Source of the DNA: Arachnopeziza araneosa
Taxonomy: Eukaryota; Ascomycota; Leotiomycetes; Helotiales; Arachnopezizaceae
DNA: 64,000 nucleotides
Assembly: GCA_003988855.1 (NCBI GenBank)
Contig: QYAI01000011.1
Span: 186,001-250,000 of the forward strand
Direction: 5' to 3'
Part shown: positions 21,484 to 31,270 of the stretch, in pieces
How the letters are laid out: each line of letters starts with the position of its first letter
How positions within the stretch are numbered: position 1 is the stretch's first letter
Made by a program: the position numbers and the translations under genes
The notes under the pieces: generated by a model
What the model was told of the DNA's origin: nothing
Seen by the model: the letters and a program-made list of their open reading frames with translations, nothing else
The model's database searches: none

Positions 21484-22900
21484 TTTCCCTGACCGTTTTG
21501 CAAAGTTTGAGAAGACGGGCCTGACGTGGAGATTGTGTTGGGGGTTAGAGGAAAGAGAATTCTTAAGCAATTCACGCACCACTTCATTTTGACAGCTACG
21601 ACAATGCAAGGTTTTAAAAAGAGCCTGAAATTGTCAGGAAAGACATCGGTCGTTGATTTTCATGGGTGAGAGGCACGCTTTGCTCTGAGAACCTCCATTG
21701 ACCAATGAAATTAGGAGGGTAATCATCAACGTCACCTGTTCGGAGCTGCACCAGGGAATGCACTAATTGGTGGCACACTTGTGTTAATGAAGTCTTTAAA
21801 CAAATATATACAGCACAAAGATATAAATTTTTTATTCTACAACTGATTTATTGTCTGCATTATACCGTTCAATACTTTCTCTCTGGAAATGTTTTAATAT
21901 CAGGTTTAACATGCGACCCGGTAAAAGTAGTTTTGACAGCTGCGGATTAGTGGAATAACTAGTAAGATCTTTGAGGGACGCAATAATTCATAGTACACTT
22001 CTGTGTTAAAAGATATTAAACAAATGTTTACTACACATAAACACAAGATTTTAGAAGTACTCAATTATTGTTTATTTTATCTTTTTTGTCAGAAATTCTT
22101 TAGATCTATTTCAACTGTCGGATTTAACATGCAATCGTTGAAAGCATTTTTGATCGTAAGCTATTAGTACAACTCGGTGGGTATCCGGTAAGCAGGACCT
22201 TGAAGCGCAGCCCCTTTTCATTTTCTCGCTTGCAGTTGTTTACTTCCAAGTTGGCCAGAAGAGTATGATTACGCGACTGTAGAGCTTGCTACTACCTACT
22301 GATCTCGAGCCAGAGAAAAGAAATGCTAGAGTCCTCATCAATTCTCTTTGCATTTCTTTGGGTTCAATCTTTGGTCTGATGTATCAAGCTGAACCATGAA
22401 AACATGGCTGATCCTTTGACAATTCACCCCTCGATGACGTAGGTCGAGAGAACAGGTTCCGCCACACCCAACAATCGTCAGCCAAGCACTATGAACGAAT
22501 TGTGTGTGACACCAGCCACACTTTGCGTCGCATTCCATTCAACCATCTGGTAACCTCCCGAAGCCTGTTTACAGATCGAGCCAATGCCTTCGTTTCCCAT
22601 ATATTTGCAGTGAAATGATTGGTGATATCAGGCCACGAGACGAAATCCCAACTTCAGGGTGGTCGACCCCTATGTAACCACATCGTCATAACGGACCCTT
22701 TTAAGTTCTCTGAAATCCAGGTTTAAGCCGCTTCTTCTGTGATACCATGAAACTCCTCTTCTTCAGATCTCTATATCTACCCTGAGCACCACTCACGTAA
22801 GTATCAGATCAATACAACTATCTACCACAGCCCTTCAAAACAACTACTACCACTCCATTATTATAGACCTACTACCAATCAACTCCCACCAAACTTCAAC
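21484..22900. other. AT-rich intergenic region containing a diverged tandem repeat
   Basis: 1.4 kb between the divergent SDR and small basic protein genes. The part from about 21770 to 22200 is strongly AT-rich and consists of two related units, listed separately. No open frame of note. Confidence 0.6.
21772..22200. repeat. Diverged two-copy tandem direct repeat, period about 220 bp
   Basis: Unit one begins near GGCACACTTGTGTTAATG (21772) and unit two near AGTACACTTCTGTGTTAAAA (21991). Shared blocks in the same order include TTAAACAAAT, CTACA/CTAC..CACA, TTTAACATGC (21904 and 22122) and the following TTTTGA. Many differences are C/T or G/A, and both units are AT-rich. Confidence 0.6.
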
Positions 22901-23300
22901 ATGCCACGCCATAGCAACAACTTGGTCGAGACCCGCACCACAAAACCTACTCTCATGACTCGTCTTCGCGGCCGTCACGCCAACAAGCGCACTGTTAAGA
23001 CCACTACTACCGTTGAACCCGCGACACACACCCACGCGACTAGATCCTCGAGATGGGGAAGCACCAACAGACGCACAGCGGGGCCTGTGGTTCACCATAA
23101 ACGTCACGCTTCTGTAGGAGATAAGGTCAGCGGAGCAATGATGAAGCTTAAAGGATCTTTGACCAGACGTCCTGGCCTTAAGGTAATTCATCATCATCAA
23201 TCGCGTGGGGCTATTAAAACATGCTAATTGGACTCTAAAGGCTGCTGGTACTCGACGAATGCATGGAACTGATGGTCGTGGAAGTCATCGTGTTTACTAG
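22901..23300 (+). CDS. Small basic conserved fungal protein
   Basis: Exons 22901-23182 and 23241-23300 (58 nt intron, phase 0) give 113 residues. The protein is strongly basic and rich in Thr, His and Arg: MPRHSNNLVETRTTKPTLMT, RLRGRHANKRTVKTTTT, then GDKVSGAMMKLKGSLTRRPG and the tail GTRRMHGTDGRGSHRVY. Without splicing the tail is lost and the frame ends after a chance extension. The MTRLRG, GDKVSGAMMKLKGSLT and GTRRMHGTDGRGSHR blocks recur, as I recall, in small uncharacterised proteins of many ascomycetes, so this is probably a genuine gene. I know no function. No signal peptide or membrane helix is visible. An AT-rich repeat region lies upstream. Confidence 0.75.
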
Positions 23301-23612
23301 ATTGAAAGACCACTATAGTTATTGGATTGTATGATATATGAGCATGAGATACCCGAGGAGAGCAATTGATTTACGAAACTGTAATACAATTACAAGAAGC
23401 TATGAACTGAGTGATAACTTTTAAAAAGCACCATGAAGCATGTTGCAGCTTGCGATGTGATGAATTGTTGAAAGGTCATGGAACAAACTAAACGCTAGGC
23501 TTCAAGTGGCCGAGCAAAACAGGGGAAAGACTGTATCAACAGTGCGCATGTAGGGCGGTAAGTTAATTTGATGTTGTGTATACAAAGCAATTGATATGAT
23601 GCTTGCAGAAAG
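23301..23612. other. Convergent 3' intergenic spacer
   Basis: 312 bp of 3' flanking sequence between the small basic protein gene and the 605-aa protein gene. Nothing is recognised. Confidence 0.5.
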
Positions 23613-25599
23613 TTAACGTCTGCGTGTCGCAAGGTTGTAGGCTGACTGGTCCCATTGCAACTCATCAATTTCCATCCTGCTATCATCTGTCGAATTGACC
23701 TGAATTGAAGATTTTGAGATGGTAGGAACTAATCTCTGCTGTGGTCTTGATTGGTCAAGAACATTGGTCATCGACTTTGATATCTTAAACTCTGGACCTT
23801 GCAAGCGCGGCCCAACAGACCCGAAAATCCTAGCATTGGTGTTTTTGAGTGATAATGGAGCCGCACTTGGTAGCAATCCGAGGTTGGCAGCGCTGACAGG
23901 AGGAAAGTTTCTCATGGCTTTCTCAAGTTTTTCGAGATCGACCTTGGTTGGAGAGGGGTGTTTTTTGATCTTCTTGGTGCGGGTGGTTGGGACGATGGAT
24001 TCGCTAGCATGAAAATCTTTGCGCTTTGTAGGTTCCACTGCGGAAGAGGGTACTACCTGAACTTCCATATCCGATATCATGTCCGAGCCATCGAATTCAG
24101 ACGAACGATCATCAATTAGGTTATGCCTTGAGCTCTTCATGCTACGATCTTCCAAGGTAGTCTTCAATCTGATACGAGGGGTCGACTCGGCGAGCGGGCT
24201 TGAAGATAGTAACGGATTGAATTCCGTACCAACATGATCGCTTCTGCTTACGGGATTTCCTTGCCCCTTTTTCATAGGCGTGCGGATAAGGTCTGGGAGT
24301 TGAGGCGTTTCTGGCAGCTCAGGGATAGCTTGGTCTCTATCCTCGAATGATGTCTCATCAAGACGATAATCGGAGCTAGTAGTAGTTTGCGACTTACTAG
24401 ATCGCGGTCGCTCCGATGAGAAATCGTTAACAGACTTCAGGCTTCTCAATGACTTTCCGTCGCCTGCAATAGGCTTGCGTCGGATTCTACCATTGCCGGT
24501 CATCTGGGAAATCTTTATGTTTTTCAAGTTTTCGCCTATGTTACACGTTAGATCATGTAGTGTGTATCGCGAGCAAATTCATACCTTCGTTCATACGAAT
24601 CTCTAAAGAGGTTAGGCCTTGAGAGGAATCATCTTCGAATTCCCGAAGTTCGCTAGTAGACGGATCCAAAAGCTTCTCATCTCGGATCGAGCCATTTTTC
24701 TTCGAGGCAGACCGAACAGACAAACGATCGCTGATAACGTTCTTCACCTTTACGAATACATTTTTCTCCATCAGACGACGTTTCTTCGGAGGGACTAATG
24801 GCCCTTGGAGAAGAGACCCGTCGTCAATGGGCTTTAAAGCTGCAGTGGCTGCGAGCATGGCTTGTATCTTGGCGTCGACATCGTTCCCTCCGGATGTACC
24901 TGTCTCCTGCTGATACTTATTCAGAATGGGAGCCGAGATGCTACTCTTGAGTCCTTGCTTATCAATTTTTGGAGAGCTGCGTGGGCGATCATTATCTATC
25001 ATCTTGGTAGAACCAAAGACGGTCCTAGCTCTGGCCGATTCTCTCTTAGATGATTTACGAGGTATCGTTGGGGCGGTAGCCTTTGGAAGATTTGATTCTA
25101 GCGAGGACGAGTCCAAAGCTACGCTGGTAGTATCGAAGTCGAGTGCAAGAAGCTGAGGTAAGGTCTTTCCTGTTGAGGCGCCAATAAATCCAATATTTGG
25201 AGTTGACGTTGCGTTGGGGAGGTATGGTCGTCGGCCATGATCCGGTTCCTTGATTTCATCGGCAGTGGTATCATCCAAGAGCATACTCGCCATCTCGTCA
25301 ATACTGTCACTGGAATTCATGGCATGCCCGCTACCTGCAGAATCCGCAACTGCAGGCACCCCTGCTGACAGAGCTCCTTTAACAGATTCATTAGCATCAT
25401 AAGTAAGCTATTGGTTATGGAAAGTGATTGACTGCTGGAAAAGTTCAAATAATAGGATTCAAAGGTTAGAAGAAACCTCGGGATTCATGTACGTACCTCG
25501 TATTTTAGCCTTGTTCTTCAACTTGGGCATAGCATCGGGGTCGCGAAACGTGGAGAATGAAGGGAGGATGGACCGTTTTTTCTTTCCGTAGGTAGCCAT
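23613..25599 (-). CDS. Hypothetical Ser-rich, probably nuclear protein
   Basis: Three exons on the minus strand, 25599-25497, 25376-24585 and 24535-23613 (introns 120 and 49 nt), give 605 residues starting MATYGKKKRSILPSFSTFRD. The splice phases match at both junctions and the two long frames otherwise end abruptly, so the join is well supported. The protein is low-complexity: many Ser, Asp and Lys, with basic clusters (PPKKRRLMEK, RTKKIKKHPS, GRIRRKPIAG) that could be nuclear localisation signals. Short aliphatic blocks such as DSIDEMASMLLDD and DVDAKIQAMLAATAAL may be binding helices. No catalytic domain is visible and I do not recognise a family. The YGKKKR start superficially resembles the N-terminus of some chromatin proteins, which is not enough for a call. 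Confidence 0.65.
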
Positions 25600-26857
25600 G
25601 GAGCTACAACTGGCCTGTCGTAGGGTATCTCGACAGCGAATTGGTGTTGGATTGACTCTCTACGCGACCAGAGTGAAAGCGAAAACGAAGAATGATCAGA
25701 GAAGAGCCATATCGAGATAAGCGAGACTCCGGAGGAAGTAGCAGAGAGGTCGAGTCGACTTTCCGCATCTGGAATCATAAGAAAGGCAGATACCAGAGGC
25801 AAGTGCTTGCAGGATATTTGTAGGGGAATGGCTCGAGAACAAAGAATGAAAGATGAGAAGGCAATGTGAGCAAGATTGAAAATGTTCCCATCATACTCGA
25901 TACCAATCCAGTATCGATATTTTCGGCTTTGGAAAGTACTGTCAAAAGCATTTTCAATTGTCGAATGTTACACCTGACATTCAAAACAATTCCAAAGAGA
26001 ACGGGCTTGAGCAATCTAACATAGACCATAACTCGATATGATTTTAATCTTATCTCTATGGGCAGTAGGTATTTGTTTAAAGCTCTGCAACACAGAAATG
26101 TGCTACGCATTATTGCAGACACAACATCAGTGTTTCCAAAGGGATCCAATTCGCAAGTGAGTACTCGTAGCAGGATTGATGACTGTGTATCGATCTCTTC
26201 ACCGTGAACTGTTGAGCTGAGGGAGTGTCCACGAGGTGCATCTGCATCTGCATCTGCAAGGGTTACATAAGATACCATTACTGGACCGTGGCCGATGTGA
26301 AGCATGTCTTAGACGGACAATGGAGGCCATCATTATCAAACCACACCGCAGGAGTCATCAAAGAGGAATTGAAGCGATATATTATTGTGAAGGTCCAAGT
26401 GAGGAGCGACGGCTGGTGTGCTGAATCCACATCCTTCACCGCCATGGGCTGCTAAATGAGGTAATATAGGCGAATTAACCGCAAACCTGAGGTGAGATGA
26501 GATGAGATGAGCCAGCTGCCTATGCTGAAGCTGAAGAACATCTGGCCTTCTCAATCACGACGAGCGTCCCACGTTGATAAGACTGAATTGTGTGCGCCAA
26601 TGGACCGACGGCCTCGTCAGACTTTTGTTTCTGGCCTCCTTTGGACGTTCTGATACTCTCTCTCGATCTCTCCAATCACAGTCAACAGATTCCAAAAGCG
26701 ATCGACGGTATTCCGTCTTTCGGAAAGCCTCGGTCTCGGTCAGGGTCGCATCCGCCGCCACTCGCTGCAAAGAAGTAAGTATTTATTTACACGGACACCC
26801 ACAACCATCCCAGAATCAATTCGGCCATACACCTTCTCTCTCCCTTCTACAACAACA
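25600..26857. promoter_or_regulatory. Divergent intergenic region upstream of hem2
   Basis: 1.26 kb between the 605-aa protein gene (minus) and hem2 (plus). A GATGA pentamer repeat lies near 26494-26508 and a CATCTG repeat near 26239-26256. A GTAAGT at 26774 followed by pyrimidine-rich sequence might mark a 5' leader intron of hem2. No protein gene is supported. Confidence 0.4.
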
Positions 26858-28085
26858 ATGTCTTTCTCTAGTCTTGTCCAAGATCTTTCCTTTCGAGACA
26901 ATCCTAGCAATGCTGCCGAACAGCGACGACTAGCAAGAACAGTCTCCTCGACAAATTCTAACGCTGATGACCGGCGGTCGGTTGTCTCAAGGGCACGATC
27001 ATATGCTAGCACTTCTGCGACCAGTGTAAGCATCTCTGGAGATATTTCCAGCCAGCTTCATGGAGGCTATTCACACCCTCTGGCGCGGTCATGGCAAGCC
27101 GAGAGACAGTTGACCAAGGTAAAGAATGCCCAGAATGCCCAGTATGCCCCACTCGCACCAATTGACCTTCCACTAGTCTATGCTTATTCTCCCTCTCTTC
27201 ATTACCGATAACGACGAGGAGGAAACCCTCATCCCATCTCTGCCCGGTCAATACCGCCGTGGTATCAACAAAATCGTACCCTTCCTCGAACCTCTTATGC
27301 GTAAAGGCCTACGCTCGGTCATTCTTTTTGGCGTACCTCTTGCTCCGGGCGTCAAAGATGCTCTTGGAACGGCTGCGGATGACCCAAAAGGCCCTGTTAT
27401 GGCAACCATCCGTCTCCTACGCCAGAGATTTCCTCAGCTTTTCATTGTTGCAGATGTCTGCCTCTGCGAATACACGTCACATGGGCACTGTGGTATTCTC
27501 CGCGATGATGGGAGTCTCAATAACGAGCTCTCTGTCGATCGTATCTCGGACGTTGCTATTGCATATGCACAAGCTGGCGCACATTGTGTTGCTCCTTCAG
27601 ATATGAATGACGGCCGTATTAGAGCTATCAAGCTGAAGCTGATTGAAGAGGGGATTGCTCATAGAGTGGTTTTGATGTCATACGCGGCTAAGTTTTCTGG
27701 ATGCTTATATGGCCCCTTCCGAGACGCAGCTGGCTCTGTGCCCTCATTCGGAGACAGAAAGTGTTACCAATTGCCTCCAGGAGGTCGAGGCCTTGCTCGG
27801 AGAGCAATTGAAAGAGACATTGGGGAGGGAGCTGATATCATCATGGTTAAGCCTGCAAGTCAATACCTCGACATTATCAGTGATGCAAAAGAGATTGGAC
27901 GAAATATGCCCGTGGCCGCATATCAAGTCAGTGGAGAGTTCGCTATGATCCACGCAGGAGCGAAGGCTGGGGTTTTTGATTTGAAAACGATGGCTTTCGA
28001 GGCTACTGAGGGTATATTGAGAGCTGGTGCAACCATTGTGGTTAGCTATTTCACACCTGACTTTCTTGACTGGCTTGAATCGTAA
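26858..28085 (+). CDS. hem2: Delta-aminolevulinic acid dehydratase (porphobilinogen synthase)
   Basis: Exons 26858-27118 and 27177-28085 (58 nt intron) give 389 residues. The enzyme condenses two 5-aminolevulinate molecules to porphobilinogen, the second step of heme synthesis, in the cytosol. Splicing joins RSWQAERQLTK to SMLILPLFITDNDEE, restoring the family's first conserved block. The zinc-binding cysteines C182, C184 and C192 (ADVCLCEYTSHGHCG) mark the zinc-dependent class. The two active-site lysines are K259 (SYAAKFSGCLYGPFRDAAG) and K312 (IIMVKPASQYLDI). The C-terminal YQVSGEFAMI is conserved. Residues 1-70 form a Ser-rich fungal extension. The intron carries a short tandem AATGCCCAG repeat. 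Length is slightly above the usual 330-380. Confidence 0.95.
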
Positions 28086-28637
28086 GGGTGCGTCGCCTGG
28101 GAACTGGCGAAGCTTTTTAATCACTGCGTTTGGCGTTGTAGGCTTACTCAAATATAGAAGCTAGGAAGGTGACTTATGCTAGAAATTTTGCAATGAGAAG
28201 TTCAACTCATCTAACAGCCATCTACGTTTTATTTGGATTTGCTCTCAGCTGAGAAGTGATCGATCAAGGCATCCTGGGAATCAATCTGTTCCGATGAACG
28301 CTCGTACACTTTTTCGACCCTCTCGCCGTGCTAAGTGCGGAAGGGATACACAGACAAGAGAATCCGTTAAGATGAGTAGAGATGCAGTAAACCAAAACAT
28401 AAAGGCCCTCGTTTACATGGCTTATCTATCAGAAGAAATCCATGCTGTTGCGAGATAGAAGGCTCCAATCGACCGCTTACGCGAACCCGACATTTTGCGG
28501 GGTTTCGGCGGCACGGAGAGCAGCTCAGCCTTGTCAATGGACTGACGACTCGAGTCAACAACGCAACCACAAGTCTTCCTCGCCGACAACATCTTTGGCA
28601 TGGATGCCAGGTCCCCGAAGTACCTCATTTTCCCAAG
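28086..28637. other. Intergenic region between hem2 and mct1
   Basis: 552 bp holding the hem2 3' end and the mct1 promoter. No further gene or repeat is visible. Confidence 0.5.
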
Positions 28638-29969
28638 ATGAAGTGTCCTCGGACTGGTCTTCAGAAGCCATGGACTTCTCTCCGTCGAATTCTGCTCACT
28701 GAAGCCAACAGTCCATTTTCTCAGAAACAGACGTCAATAGTACTCCCTAACAGCCAGTCCCGATATGCCTCCTCCAAAGGCTCACGACCCAGAACTGCTT
28801 TGTTCTTTCCTGGTATGAATCCACAATCATTGTTTAAGAAATTCTTTTCCAGATTGTGCAACCTTGCTCACGAATAAACAGGCCAGGGAGTCCAAAAAGT
28901 CGGCATGCTTACACCGTGGCTTGAAGCCTTCCCAACAACTGCTGGCCCTCTTGTTGAAGAAATTGACCATCTTTTGGGATACAAGCTTTCTAAGGTTATC
29001 GAAGAGGGTCCCAATTCTACACTCACAGCCACAGAAAACGCCCAGCCAGCCATTATGGCCTCGTCAATTCTCATCCTTCGAATACTGGAGAAAGAGTTTG
29101 ACTTTGAGCCAGCCGAAAGGGTCGATGTAACACTGGGACATTCGTTGGGTGAATTTGCTGCACTAGTGTCAGGGGGTCATGTTGCATTCGAGGACAGTTT
29201 ATATCTCATAAGAAAGCGAGCAGAAGTCATGGCCGACTGCTCACGGCGGGCCCGTACCGACTTCGGAGGTGACTATGGAATGGTGGCTCTTGTCACCGAG
29301 CCCGATCACCTAGCCCCTTTGATTGAGGCCATTCAAGAATTTCTCGGTCACCATTCAGCAGGGTCCAAATCTGAATCAGCTGAAGATGTGCCCCCAATAC
29401 AACAGGTTTTGATAGCAAATATCAACAGCAAGAACCAGATTGTGCTGAGTGGCAACATTGAGAGGATCAAGACTCTTCTTACACATGTGAGGCAATTTGG
29501 AGGCCATGACCCTAGGGCTGTTAGACTGAGTAGTGACAGTCCTTTCCATAGCCCACTCATGATACCCGCAAGCAAAGCAATGAAAAAGATGCTGGAAGGG
29601 AAAAGCCGAGTGAAGGGTAGGGAGAATGAAGATTTGATCTCTTGGCCAGGAATCATGGAATGTGTAAGCAATGTCACCGCACGGCCTTTTCAGAATAAGG
29701 AAGACCTTAAAGATCTATGGGCGAGATCATGCGTCGAGACAGTCCGTTGGTGGGACAGCATCAAATATCTGGATCAAGAACAGAAAGTACGAAGATGGCT
29801 GGGAATTGGACCGGGTAAAGTTGGCCGCAACCTTGTTGGAAAAGAGGTTGGCATGCGAGGTAGAGACTTGGTGAAGGGAGGAGGAGTGTGGGCCATAAGT
29901 GATCCGAAGGAGATTGAGGAAGTCCTTAGAGCTCTAGATGACACCGAGACTGCTCAAGATGAGGAGTGA
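28638..29969 (+). CDS. mct1: Malonyl-CoA:ACP transacylase, probably mitochondrial
   Basis: Exons 28638-28812 and 28882-29969 (69 nt intron splitting the glycine of LFFPGQG) give 420 residues. The fold is FabD-like: LFFPGQGVQKVGM near 55, nucleophile Ser146 in LGHSLGEF, Arg in the IRKRAEVM block and the catalytic His281 in SPFHSPLM. It moves malonyl groups from CoA to acyl carrier protein. As a stand-alone protein in a fungus it would belong to mitochondrial type II fatty acid synthesis, which supplies lipoate. The N-terminal 50 residues are basic and Ser-rich, without acidic residues for most of their length (TSLRRILL, SQSRYASSKGSRPR), as in mitochondrial presequences. The ATG at 28638 opens the frame that supplies this presequence. 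Confidence 0.9.
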
Positions 29970-30394
29970 AAAGTCACCTCGCAGTTGTGAAAGCGAATAT
30001 GAAGTAATTGCGCAAACTCTATAGGATTCTAAATTATGATCTCTGGGACCATCAGTGGGAAATATGCTAGGTATCATGCGGTACTAGATATCAACATGGA
30101 AAATGGTTTCCAGGCTAGGTAGACAAGGCGATCTGTGAGACTACCTATTGGGTGACTGTGAGGAAAATAGCGACTGGGAATAATAGAAAATTATAATCGT
30201 CTAATCATGGCTTCCTGCAACTTCCATATTTAAGATTCCTTTCGTATTATAAAGCCCAATTTTGGAAGTGCAAGCACCTTGAACGTTGAGTTGATCCAAT
30301 CCTTAGCTAGGATTTCTTCATGCTCAGCCTTCCCTATTCGGCTGCAGAACCTCGCCCTCAACTCTTCAATACAGGCCACTGATCGCAGTTCATA
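29970..30394. other. Intergenic region between mct1 and tca17
   Basis: 425 bp with mct1 3' flanking and tca17 promoter sequence. Nothing specific is recognised. Confidence 0.5.
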
Positions 30395-31037
30395 ATGACA
30401 GCAATACCCGCAATAGCATGCCTAGGTATAATAGGCAAGAACGTAAATTCTCCATCTACTTAATTCAATCCTTTCTAACAAAAGCAGAACAACCCCCTCC
30501 ACATCACCATCTTCCCGTCAGCCCCCACCAACACCCCTCTCCGAACACCCCTTCAATTCTCTCTCCTCCTCTCCAGCACCCTCGACATCTTCGAGTCTCG
30601 CTCTAAAGCAAACCTCACATCTGGAGGCGTCCTCTCTGGCGACTATGGCTTACTCCACGCCATTGACGAGCGGCTTGCTGCGTACGGCTTTGAGACCAAC
30701 ACCGGCGTAAAGTTCGTGGCTGTGGTGGATATGCGCGGTAGGGCCATCAGTGATGGAATTGCAAGCAGAGGTGGCGTGACCGGGTTAGGATTGAGAGAAG
30801 GTGAGATGAAGCTTGTGAGTACAAAGCTTTGATTGCATTGTTGTGTCTCTAATTCTTGATGGATAGGTCTTCCGAGCTATTCAAGCGTGTTATGTGAGGT
30901 TGCTGCAGAACCCATTTTATGATCCTGATGAGCATAGCCCGCCTGGTGGGAGAGGAGGGAAGAAGATCATGAGTAGAAGGTTTTCGGAAGAGATGAAGAA
31001 GATTGGGCAAACGTGGAGTCCTGGCACTGGGAACTAG
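30395..31037 (+). CDS. tca17: TRAPP complex subunit Tca17 (TRAPPC2L, sedlin-like)
   Basis: Three exons, 30395-30442, 30488-30814 and 30867-31037 (introns 45 and 52 nt), give 181 residues. The longin-type fold begins IACLGIIGKNNNPLHITIFP, then LQFSLLLSSTLDIFESRSK, DYGLLHAIDERLAAYGFETN, TGVKFVAVVD and the family hallmark LQNPFYDPDEHSPPGGRGGK. Tca17 associates with TRAPP, the tethering and Rab-exchange complex at the Golgi, and promotes TRAPPII assembly. All three exons are needed for the conserved blocks; the first intron splits GKN from NNPLH. The C-terminus ends IGQTWSPGTGN, at the normal family length. It is convergent with afg1. Confidence 0.93.
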
Positions 31038-31270
31038 AGTCGTTTGTAGCGATGATTTTCTTAGAAAGCGCAAAACGGTCTTGTTTGCATATAGAAGGTG
31101 TTTATTTTTGGGAATGCGAGAGTTCTTTTGATATGCTAGTTGATTTATACCCAAATTTTATGCTTTCATTTGCCAGTATAGGTTCCTATCTGATCCAAGT
31201 ACTTTTCTAATATTCTGTATCTTATCGACATGACTTAATCTTCAGTCGTATTTAACATGTCTCTCTGGAG

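Noticed and set aside
27119..27150. Short AATGCCCAG tandem repeat in the hem2 intron
   Set aside because: Only about three imperfect copies inside a 58 nt intron; no reason to give it a function.
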